Origin: Parastagonospora avenae f. sp. tritici 18332-5
Taxonomy: Eukaryota; Ascomycota; Dothideomycetes; Pleosporales; Phaeosphaeriaceae
Reading direction: 5' to 3'
Assembly: GCA_022559985.1 (NCBI GenBank)
Contig: JAFJTR010000011.1
Coordinates: forward strand, 62,001-126,000
DNA: 64,000 bases
Part shown: positions 21,508-31,748 of the stretch, piece by piece
Position numbering within the stretch: position 1 is the stretch's first letter
Layout of the letters: every line of letters starts with the position of its first letter
Notes under the pieces: generated by a model
Told to the model about the DNA's origin: nothing
The model's database searches: none
What the model saw: only the letters and a program-made list of their open reading frames with translations
Program-made: the position numbers and the translations under genes

Positions 21508-24054
21508 CTATAACTTCCCAACCTCCCCGCTCATCCCCACCAACTCCGCACTGACACTCTCCCTACTCCCCAAACTCAAGCCCGCCGCCCGCTGCGCAAA
21601 TCCAATGACATCCTGCACCTGCTTCCCACCCGCCAACCCCACCGCCAACGCCCCGCAAAACGTATCCCCGATGCCATTCACACTAACAACCTCCTCAGGC
21701 GCAAGAACACGCTCGGGCGGGAAAAGCCGCACATACAAGCCCCCGACCTCTCCACCCCCGGACATGTTCCGCGCAGGCACGTACGCGCGCTCATTCGCGT
21801 CGTACAACTCCGGCGCATTGGCGGCGAGGAGCTTGACCAGTAGGACGCCGTGGGGGCCGAGTTTGGTGAGTATGGTAGGGAAGAAGGGCAGGAGTTTAAT
21901 AGCTTGTTGGGGGACGCCCTGGTCGACGATGGCCGGGGTTGTGGTGAGTGCGAGGGGCACGCGGAGGCCGGAGGAGGGGATGCCGATTGCGTCGATGGTA
22001 GTAAACCAAGAGGGGTGGGAGAAGAGGGAGGATTGTGCGGCGAAGTCGTGGAGGGCGGTGAGTTCGTAGGTATTTGGGGTTATGATGTCTGCGAGGGGGG
22101 AGCTGGTGGGGTTGGAGCTGGGGGTGGAGGGGGGGAAGATGCGGATTGCTTTTGCAGTGGAGACGGGCTCGAAGATTGTGGTGGTGCAAGGGTGGCGGGC
22201 GGCTTGGAGCCAGGTGCGGAGGGCTGGGGAGGACCAGTTTGCGTCTGCGACGAAGATGCTGGGTCGGTGGGATGACTTATGGAAGAGCGATGTGGCAATG
22301 TCGCTGATAGTCGGCTGTGGAATGGACTCGAGTATGGACATGTCTGCCATGGCGAGAGAAAGGTCCTTGTTCACATTGTTGACCGCGACATACTGTGCAG
22401 TTCTTGCAGGCCTGGGGAGGGTTTTGATGCCAGTTGTGGACATGCCTTCTTCCTCCAACTGGCTGAGAGCAGCCCGTCCACTTAGGTCTTCACCCACTGC
22501 GCTGTGTAGATGAACAGAACCACCAAGCAGATGAGCAGCTTTTGCGATGTTGTGAGCTACGCCTCCGAGACTCTGGTTGATAGTTGCCGGGTTTGAAGTA
22601 TGAGGTAAGGGTTCAATCTGAGACGTGCTCGTAGTAAACGGGGCGTAGTCGCATGAGAAATCTACTGCAAGCGCGCCAGCAACAACTATGTCGGCCACAG
22701 CTGGAGGCTTTGTCGAAGAGGAGATGGAAGTAGCTGGCGTAGAGGGAGTTGCAGAGGCAATTGATGATGCATCACTTGTATTCTTCTCCACGGCAGCAAC
22801 AGGATTTGAGAATGTAGGAGTGAAGTAAGAGCTTGCACTATATACTTACATCAGCGCCAGTTCTACGTAAGCATCAAAGGTGCTGGCTCACCCTTGGGCT
22901 TCTTCTTGCTTAGACTCCAAGATGGCTAGCTCACGAGCTATGATGGCCGCCCGCTTGACGTTTGACTCAATCAAAGCTCGGTTTGCCGGGATGCTCTTGC
23001 CCTTCGTAAGCTCTTTGATCTTATTCAGTACGAACGGCGTGTTGTCTTTGCCGGAAGCATTTGAGACATCAGCTTGTCGCAATGCTTCCGCAATGACAAT
23101 GTCCATCTCTTCCTTGGGAATCGCATGCTCAGTGGGCACAGGATTGGCAAAGAGCAGACCAGATTGGATCTGCAGCATGTGTTGCGCATCTAGACGGAGT
23201 CAGTAGTCTATACATGATGGAACAAGTAGCACGTACGTATAATGGCGGCGGCTTCAATCTCGTCTGCGATGGTAGTGGGACTCTTCACGCCACTGTCTCT
23301 CGACCAGAAAGCTGGAAAGTCCACTTTGCCTTCGCGGCCATCAGCAAAAGTACCTACACCTACACCTTCAGTCTCGAGATATTCGAGTGTTCTAGGAATA
23401 TCGAGGAAGCTCTTGCAGCCGCTGGAGACGACTGTCACTGGTGTTCTGCCCAGCTCGGTAAGGTCTGCAGAGATATCCATGCTGGACTCGGCACCTCGAT
23501 GAACGCCGCCAAGTCCACCTGTACCAAAGATCTTGATACCAGCTAATTGTGCTAGGAGCATGGTACTGGCGATTGTGGTACCTCCATTGAACAGTTTGCC
23601 AGTCAATCGCAGGCCACCAACGTAGCTCAAGTCTCGTCGTGAGAGCTTTAATGTGGTCGCCTGCCCAGCAGATGAAGCCAATTGGATCAATTCTTCTGGG
23701 CTCAGGCCGACGCGTGCTACACCGTCTATGATACCTATGGTCGCCGGTACTCCGCCATTGGTGCGAACGACGCTCTCGAGGAGGGATGCGAGTGCCACGT
23801 TCTCAGGGTACGGGAAGCCTGGCGCGCCAATTAGCTTACAAGTCACATGGCTATTTTGAGGTGAAAGTACCATGAGTATATATTGTCGTCTCCAGCGCGA
23901 CGACAGGCTTCTTGGAGTGCAGAGCCTCGCGCACCTCCTCCGAGACGCGGAAGAAGCCGTTGTTGGTCAGGTGACGCCTCCCATACGTCGAAGCTGGGCC
24001 GAGGAGCCTCGAGGATACCCGCGGTCTCCCTATGGCTTTGGCCAGTAGTCTCAT
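21508..24054 (-). CDS. Bifunctional pseudouridine-5'-phosphate glycosidase / PfkB sugar kinase
   Basis: The protein fuses a PsuG (indigoidine synthase A-like) domain to a PfkB-family kinase resembling PsuK. Together they would phosphorylate pseudouridine and split the product into uracil and ribose 5-phosphate. Exons on the minus strand are 24054-23871, 23818-23237, 23189-22892 and 22837-21508, giving 797 residues. The first 25 residues are Arg-rich and may be a mitochondrial signal. PsuG features are VALETTIYTHGFPYPEN, GGVPATIGIIDG, the GTGGLGGVHRGAE loop, EAAAIIHAQHMLQIQSGLLFANPVP. The kinase starts near residue 385 with ADIVVAGALAVD, has NQSLGGVAHNIA and SAVGED, and ends with the NGIGDTFCGAL signature. 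The 54-bp intron 22838-22891 lies in the linker between domains. Substrates are inferred from the bacterial pair. The gene is divergent from OST1. Confidence 0.9.
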
Positions 24055-24263
24055 GATTGCGTGTGAGTCGTAGACGGGGAGTTGTGGAGGGGTGAAGCTT
24101 GAGCCGCAAATCAATGCCAAGCACGGAGGTGCCCCAGAACTCCGACGAAAGAAGACACGACGCAATACGCGGCGCATGCGCATCAGACCAACAACATCAC
24201 CACTCGCCTTTTCCCGCCTTCTCCGCCTCACACATGACTGGGTAACGTGACTGCTGCCCAAAA

Positions 24264-25810
24264 ATGAGGTCGACAAGCTTTGTCGCCAGCTGCCTGGCCG
24301 CCGTCTCGAGCTTCGCATGCGCCGAGCTCAACCACTCCAAGCCATTGCTCTCCAAGCAGGTGCTACCGAGCACCTTCACCCCTCCGCAGGTGTTCAAGAA
24401 CAACAACCTGGTCCGGAACATCAATCTCGACAAGTCGTACCCGCGCGAAACCATCAACATCGTAATTGAGAATGTCGACGCGAAACCCCAATCCGAGTAC
24501 TACCTGCCATTCGAGTCGAGCTTGCTGGCGAACATTGGCGGTTTCGAAGTAAGAGATAAGAAGGACGCCAGCAAGGGTACCTTCGCGGTCGAGGTTGTGG
24601 GTTTTGATGCGGATAGGTGGCTCTCTCTGCCCAATTGATATATCAGGCCATGTGATACTAACACACCATCAGCTCTACCGAGTTCTACAAGATCCACCTC
24701 CCCGAGCCCCTCGCACCACAGGCGCAGCAGACCATCAGCATCACCTACGCCGTCCTCTCCTCCCTCCAGCCAGTGCCCGCGCAGATCGGGCAGACGGACA
24801 AGCAGTACCTGCAATACACCTTCAGCGCGTACACGCCATCCGCCTACCTCACAGACAAGCAGCGCACCAAGCTCAAGTTCCCTTCCAGTGATGTGCCCGA
24901 CTACACGTCCCTCCCCGCCGAGCTCAACGAGGAGCAAAAGGCCGACCCGCAGAAGCAGGGCTCGTCCTTTACATACGGCCAGTACACCAACGTGCCAGCC
25001 GGCGCACAACAGCCCGTAAGCGTGCGCTACGAGTTCACCAAGCCCGTCACCCATGCCACCCTACTAGAGCGCGACCTCGAGGTTTCGCACTGGGGCGGCA
25101 ACCTAGCCTCTGAGGAGCGCTACTGGCTGGCCAACCAGGGCGCTGGCCTCAAGAACCACTTCTCACGTGTCGAGTGGCAGAAGCAGTCCTACATGAACCC
25201 GCCCACTTTTGCGCTCAAGGGACTCACCTTCCCTCTGCGCCCCGGTTCCGTGGACCCGTACTTCACCGACGACATTGGCAACGTCTCCACCTCAAAGTTC
25301 CGCTCGGGCAACAAGGAGGCACTGCTTGAGTTGAAGCCCAGATACCCCGTGTTCGGCCAGTGGAAGTACAGCTTCCGCGTGGGCTGGAACGCCGAGCTGG
25401 CCACATACCTGCGCAAGCTCTCCGCTGGCGATACCTATGCGCTTAGGGTCCCCTTCCTCGAGGGCCCTCGCGCGAATGAAGGCGTCTCGTACGCTCGTGT
25501 CAACCTCCGCGTCATTCTTCCCGAGGGCGCTACCAACGTCAAGTTCCAGACCACCGTGCCCATCGTTAGTAACTCGACGAGCCTCCACAGGACGTTCATG
25601 GATACGCTTGGCCGTACCTCGCTCGAGCTGACTGCTACCAACCTCCCCGACGACTTCAGGGATCGCGATCTCGTCGTGACGTATGACTACCCCTGGACTG
25701 CGGGTTACAGGAAGCCCATTGTCATTACGCTCGGCATGTTTGCGCTGTTCTCGGCCATTTGGATACTGGGTAGCATTGACACGAGCATTGGAAAGAGCAA
25801 GAAGGCGTAG
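24264..25810 (+). CDS. OST1: Ost1 / ribophorin I, oligosaccharyltransferase alpha subunit
   Basis: Ost1 is a core subunit of the ER oligosaccharyltransferase that transfers glycans to asparagine on nascent proteins. Exons are 24264-24616 and 24673-25810, giving 496 residues (yeast 476). The intron 24617-24672 (GTGGCT, branch ACTAAC, CATCAG) is needed because the first frame ends shortly after it. A signal peptide covers about residues 1-20 (MRSTSFVASCLAAVSSFACA). The lumenal part contains the family blocks SEYYLPFESS, LTDKQRTKLKFPSS, EVSHWGGNLASEERYWL and YALRVPFLEGP. One C-terminal membrane segment (VITLGMFALFSAIWILG) is followed by a short cytosolic tail ending KSKKA, a KxKxx-type ER retrieval signal. 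Identity is firm. Confidence 0.95.
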
Positions 25811-26005
25811 ATGATGTATAGTACATTTTGACAAGATGAGACAGTTTTTGGAGGGAAAGCGAATCGTGTTGGAGTCACGGGTCTGATTCAGAGCGCAATG
25901 TTGGCAGCAAAAAGAACATTTATGTGTAGAACAATATCAAGGCATTTCAATTTCCATCTCGGGTATCAATCCAAACTCACCACTCCATCCATCTCATTCT
26001 ATCCC

Positions 26006-26812
26006 TCAAAAAGGATCCCCCCTCCCCTTAACCCGACTAACATGCCTCACCACAACCTTCACCCCCTCCTCGCACCCCAACCTCCCCACCTCCCTCTTCA
26101 CCCCCTGCGCAATCCTCTCCCCAATCGCCACACTCCGATGCGTCCCCGCATGGCAACACACACTTATACTCACCTCCCTGACGCCCCTCTCCCCACACCT
26201 CAGCAAATCCGCAACACTGTCGCCAACCGCCTTCCGCGCCTGCTTGTCGCGCATCACGACGTCTTGGATGAGCGGCGATATGCCTGAGAACTCGCGGCAC
26301 AGCGCGGGGATGGGCGGCGTGAAGCCGCGGGCGTCGATGGTGTAGAGATGTGGGATTGGCGGATCGCGAGGGGGGAGTTGAGTATCCAACAGGTGCCGGA
26401 CAGTGGAGGGGCGGTTGGGTATAGTATCCGCTGCGAAAGTGACGATGTAGACTGTTGGGAGAGACGGGAGCAGATTATCATTCCGCAAGATGGAGCGCGG
26501 AACTATATGATTCGAGGTACTTTGTTGACGGCGGCGAGGGTGGGATACACACGCGCCATCGCCGCTATTGGGCTGAAAGTGCACGTGTCGGCCGGCTCGC
26601 TCGCATGCGGCGCTGAGTTGCGAGATGCAGCTGGTGGGGTGCTCGATGTCGCGACGGATCAGGCGTGTGGATTGGATGGCGTCGGCGACGGTGTATGTTG
26701 GGTATGGCAGTTGTGGAGCATAGGTGGTGGTGCTTGAGGGTTGTATGAGGTGGCATGAGAAAGCACAGGGGCGGGCGACGGGGTAGAATGGACAGCTTGT
26801 GTGATGGGACAT
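26006..26812 (-). CDS. RapZ C-terminal-domain protein
   Basis: The C-terminal half (about residues 118-268) matches the C-terminal domain of bacterial RapZ/YvcJ, called a P-loop ATPase family in many fungal annotations. Visible family features are TVYIVTFAADTIPN, LYTIDARGFTPPIP where bacteria have an FDVRFLPNP segment, and VCCHAGTHRSVAIGERIAQ, the conserved CxGGxHRSV loop, followed by VVRHV. The N-terminal kinase-like P-loop domain of bacterial RapZ is absent. Residues 1-117 are Ser/Pro/His-rich and unlike the family, so the true start may be later, or an intron ending near the PTVYIV segment may have been missed. As called it is a single exon of 268 residues. In bacteria this domain binds small RNA and glucosamine-6-phosphate; its role in fungi is not known to me. 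Confidence 0.65.
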   Translation of the reverse strand: MSHHTSCPFYPVARPCAFSCHLIQPSSTTTYAPQLPYPTYTVADAIQSTRLIRRDIEHPTSCISQLSAACERAGRHVHFQPNSGDGACVSHPRRRQQSTSNHIVPRSILRNDNLLPSLPTVYIVTFAADTIPNRPSTVRHLLDTQLPPRDPPIPHLYTIDARGFTPPIPALCREFSGISPLIQDVVMRDKQARKAVGDSVADLLRCGERGVREVSISVCCHAGTHRSVAIGERIAQGVKREVGRLGCEEGVKVVVRHVSRVKGRGDPF

Positions 26813-29800
26813 GGCCGGATGCGTACTTGTGCAACTAGCTCACCGAGTGAGTCACTGGTCGTATATCGCAGATATCGCGTATCTTTCAAATGAGTGACTG
26901 TGGACGCGATATAGTGCAAAGGTTTCAAGGATTTCAGGACTGAGGAATTGATGAGAAGTTGAAGGAGAATGGAAGATGGGAGTGACTGGCTTTACTCCTT
27001 GACGCGGTAAATAGTGCCGTATCACATGGCGTGGTACACTCGTGAATGTCATAGGCAGTCATTCCTCGTGGAGTCACCATGGTACAGTGTAGTGTCTGCG
27101 TCACCTCCATGAGGGTGCCATGTGGCCACGCCTTCCATTTTGATTTGAAGCAGCAACTACGTCTTGCATGAACAAAGAAAATGTGTGGTTAGTATTGCAG
27201 GAGAGTTGAGGAAGGGATGATGTTGGACCGGTGAGGAAGGTCCAGTGAGTGGCTGCTGTGCCTCCCGCTTCGTGGACAAGAACGAAAACCACCAGAGATT
27301 GCAATACCGGAACTATCAATATGAACTCATGGTAATCTCAGAACAACAGAACCATTCTCTTATCGTAAGAATGGACTTGAAGCATGACGATTCACGAGCT
27401 TGAGCATACGTAGAGCAAAGTGGAAAAAGACAACTAGCAAATTGTGGCATACTTCGATAAAAGGATGTGTGGTTGAGAAAACGACTGATGGCATTGGAGA
27501 TTTGCATAACCTGCCTTACTTTTACTTACTTGAAGACATGAAAGTGCATAAGTCTTGCCTTCTTCGTACACCAGCGTGCCTTCGTACATCCGTACATCAT
27601 CGTCCCCATCGCATGCCTGAAGCCGAAACGCGGACCGCGAAACTTTTGCTGCAACGCAACGCGCCCTCCTCCCAGGCAGCGACCGGGTATACAGAAGCCC
27701 AATTAATATGATTTCATATTCCGTCGAGGCAAGGCCGGGCTTTTCCCGTGATGCCTGTAAAAACCACCTCGGGCGCTTCACTATATACCGGTGAAAGCCG
27801 GAGCATCGAGTCATGGCCGTGCTGACGGCGGAGCCATCGGCTTATTGAGGATCGATATGCTTCTGCTTTGCTGCCAGGGACGTGTGTCGCAGTGGAGCAC
27901 ATATTATTGACGGTGAACAATGCTGAAGGTTTCTAGACCACATCGACAGTGTGATCAGACGCAGGGATTTATCGGGGATCAGGAACAGGTCTTCCCGCAG
28001 AATGCTATACAGTTCGCACGAGGTTTGAACCCATGCTCTACATCTCGCTTGTTGCATCTGTCATGCAATGCGGTCCATGCTTACCGATTCGGCATCATAC
28101 ATCAAGACGTTCCTAAATAGTACCGGCTCAGCATCTCATGGCATTAAGGGATGACGAGGCTATGCCCCGGAGTCCACACGTGGACAAGGAGAATTGCTTT
28201 TCGGAATCGCCTTCGCACCCAATGCGAAGAAAGTTTTCCCAATGTCGACATCCCGAGACTCGGAACGCCAGCTAAGCAATCCCTGTCAGCACTTGTGATG
28301 GAGAGTGCTTTGAATAGGTGGAATTATGTGATGGATGTAAATCTTGTATGGAAAGAGGCGATCGATGAGCCCTGTAGGATCAAGCTAGACGTGATTAGGA
28401 ACTCAAACTCGATGGCAATCAAATGCCTACCATAGCGCTTCGATGCGAGATCTCAGCCCGAGTCTCCGTTGTAAACTTTTTCCGAAACATGTAATAGTGC
28501 GCGGGACTGCCAGCGATGGTGAGAACGACCTCCGGCACACAAGACCGACTCGGTCGTATTGTTGCGTATACAGTATACGTTTGAAAAGACGTTGGAGTTG
28601 TTCAAGGGTTGAGACGACAACGCGGCCGGAACGCGGGTCATCGATTTCCGATGCATGGAAACGACCAATGCTCACTGTGGGTCACCAATATCGCAGCTTT
28701 GCATCACATCCAGCCACCGCAATCCATCTATTCTTGGCTGCACAGTTTCGAATTCGGGGTCCAGGGCTCACTTACGCCACCAACTAATCGTTGCTGCACA
28801 CCCAAAGGTTTTGCGCACAATTGGGCGTGCCGGAGAATATCTCCTTGACGCACGTCGCTCGCTATGGAATGCGATGAGATGCTTTGCACGGGGCAGCATG
28901 CAGCAGACGGCACGTTGGCATGCGACAGGCCCGATGGGAATGCGCCTCGTCGCAGCGTTGCACGTCTCGCGTCCCAGTCGCTGGGTGGGCGTACTTGGCT
29001 TGGCTGCATGTCGCTCTACGGGTGGCGCCTCTAGCCGACGCGACACCTGTTTGATCGGTGAGGGACGAAGCGCGAGATTGGTAGATCGAGCGGAGGTGTG
29101 GCACCCCACAGATCTGTGGTACGTTTGCTGTCAACGCTGTGGCCTCGATGTTGAATGCTATTCGGTGAGAAATCGCGGGGCTGCAATCGTTGGGGTGTGA
29201 CACGGCTAGGCCCAGGACATGACTTCTCGTCTTAGGTAGCTGCTCTCCCTGTGCAAGTCAGCGGTGCTTCTGGGTGAGGCGACATCTGCAGTCAAGCGAC
29301 GTGGCGGCAGCATCGAAAGCATAATGGGGCGGGCGAGCCGCGAAGACAGCTCTGTGCATGAGGGATTATAGAATTGGCTGTCCTTCTTTCGCAGCCTTGA
29401 GAATTTCCTCGACGAAGAACGTACGGAAGATGTGATGGTGGGGCATAGCAGTCTTCAAATGGGGAAAGCGTAGGCTAGCGTTGTTGACACTAGGTATTCG
29501 CACTCGTCATGGGTTCAACACCGCGCTTCGGCCGGTGAAGAACTCAGCGATTCTCGCGCCGTTGACGGAACATTCCTTACCATGCAATTAATGCATATGA
29601 TAAGTTCTGGCGCTATAAAGTGATAAGAAACCAAGATTCAGAGCTATGCATTTGACGAAACACGTGGAGAACCGGCCCTGAGCGTGCCCCTGTCGTCCAT
29701 GTGACATGACGAGCAGAGGATCCTATACTAGACTCAATGACATTCGACAAGTTCGGCATCCCGACGAGGAGATCCTGGTACTTCGGATGGAAAAGCGTTG

Positions 29801-31748
29801 AGAAATGCATGGCATCAAACCACATTGACCCTTGAGTAGTTGTAGCAGACATGGTCTCAAAGTTGCCCGTGCTGGATGAATAATGAGCACCCTGAAGCGA
29901 AATGGGAATTGCGACCTTAGAATATCGATTACATTATTGATTGGGCATCAAGGGATTATCTCGGAGTTGCTACCGATGTCTGTTGATTCGCGAGGCGTTC
30001 CAGATTATCGAAGGAGCGAATCCGATGACCGAACATAGCGCCGACGCCTGCGAGCGAAACTCTGTTTGACCGCGAAGCTCCGATGCACGATCGCGCAAAT
30101 TCCATTTGGAGAAGTACATGCGCAACATGATCTGATTATTCTGATATCTGATAGGCAGAAGGATGCAAATCATTCTCTGTTGATCCGGAGAAGCTACTTC
30201 CTTGCTATCTGATCGTCTGTGTGTGTTGTTGGAGGTGAGAAATGATACCCTGCCATTTTGGAGTCGGATTTGCCCATGCCCAGGCAACATGATCGACGGC
30301 ACAGTTACATTTCGGCTGAACGGACATACTGACTAGATTTGCAGTGTCTCATCAGACGTGCAGAACTCCGTGCTCGGGTCCGTGTTCAAGCACTGCAATC
30401 TGGTGGGGGGAATGTATGCTTTGGACGCGGAGAAGCAAAAGCGGCTGGTCTTTCAGCCTCATTTTCCCCAGTCAAGCTAAACCGTCTGCCGTCGAAAGCC
30501 TCGTTAGAGTTTGGCATACCTAAGAGTAACAATAAAGTTGGTCTACGTGCGTAGCGGTTTCGTTTCAGGTACACCTGCTCACTCGAAATGCGTTGCTCGC
30601 CGATCTAAACCCCAGCTTCGCATAACCGAGTTAGCGCGCCAACCTGAACACGCGCGTGTGGCCCGGATCGTCTATTCTCCAACTACTGAAACAAGCCCGT
30701 GGAGAACATGATCGACCGCTTAGATTTAGATTGGGCTGCAACTTGGAGTAAGGTAATGAACAAGTGAGGCATTGTTGCACATGCATCAATCCGCGGTTGA
30801 CATTGATGAAGAAGGGGTATCCCGCGTCCCGGCCGTCGCGCCTTGCGGCGGTAAGACGTTCAACGCTCTTGGCGCAAGATTGGAGGCGGTATGTGTGTTA
30901 AGGTTTGCAACTTTCGTCATGGTGAATGACCCCAAGTAGCTCGCTCGTTGACCGCCTTGATCCGTAGCCACCAGGGATATTTCGGGGCAAGTTGCGCGAT
31001 GCCACTGTCTGGCTCGGAGCGGTGCGGTCGCGGCACAAGCCTTGAATTCGGTCGTGCCGGTACACCGCTCCAATAGCATCCTGACATCACGGTATGTCAG
31101 CTGTGTACGCTTGTCCAGGCCAAAACTTTGATTCAGCAACCTTGTCGTTACGATAAACACCGAGACGCTCGAGCGCTCACTCGTAGCCAACCATGTACCT
31201 CTTCCCTTCATGCAAGACATATTGTCCACGGGAAACTCAGCCAGGGCAAAAAAGGATTATGCTCACTAGCGTAGGTGCGGGTTTGCTCCAGACAAGAAAA
31301 AGCAAAATGACCCAAACAGTAACCGAATACGGTGGTAGTCCAGCATGGCGGACGAAAAAGAAACCGAAAATGAGAAAGCGAGTCCGCGCCACACTGCCGC
31401 AGACATGGAGCGGTAATCATCGGGTATAGAATATTGAGCAACTCGTAAGACTGCAAAACTATGACAAAGGGCCACCCATGCTTGCTTGCGCATGCGCGGA
31501 TGATCCGACCGCCATGGCGAATCAAATGTGATTCGTAAGTGATAAAAATGTTTCAGCGCTTGCCGCCCAGTGATGATGATTGTGTATGAATATTGATGCA
31601 GATGCCCAAGCCCAGATTTCAAAAGAAGAAGAAAAGAAACAAAGTTGAGGAAAGTGTCCATGCGCCGGATAAGTATGCGGTAAGAAAAGGGTATACACAG
31701 ATGCGCGCGTGTGCGTAAAGTCGATGCTGATAAAGCGGTATTGGTAGC
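26813..31748. other. Gene-poor 4.9 kb interval
   Basis: No intact gene can be supported here. Frames reach 181 codons from an ATG at 28655 but show no family, no splice sites that extend them and no codon bias I trust. One minus-strand stretch at 29613-29935 reads like real protein (separate entry). I found no tRNA B-box with paired arms, no terminal repeats and no transposase motif. It could hold non-coding RNAs or decayed sequence. Confidence 0.4.
29613..29935 (-). pseudogene. Possible gene relic, unrecognised
   Basis: The frame is open from just after a TAA near 29936 down to a stop at 29613. Its first half reads like natural protein, with SKVAIPISLQGAHYSSS, SMWFDAMHFSTLF and YQDLLVGMPNLSNVIES, and codon third positions are fairly G/C-rich. 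An ATG at 29852 lies inside that stretch, so translation from it would cut through the good part. Upstream sequence is closed by stops and I find no plausible splice to connect it to more exons. I do not recognise the family. It is either a fragment of a decayed gene, one exon of a small gene I could not assemble, or chance. Confidence 0.25.

Noticed and set aside
28010..28040. tRNA-like B-box (minus strand GGGTTCAAACC)
   Set aside because: The flanking bases do not form a 5-bp T-arm, and no acceptor or anticodon stems are found around it.
28655..29200. 181-codon plus-strand ATG frame in the gene-poor interval
   Set aside because: Residue composition is scrambled, there is no recognisable domain, and competing frames on the other strand are equally long.
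29970..30302. 110-codon minus-strand frame upstream of the possible relic
   Set aside because: It could not be joined in frame to the 29613-29935 stretch by a GT-AG intron and has no known family.
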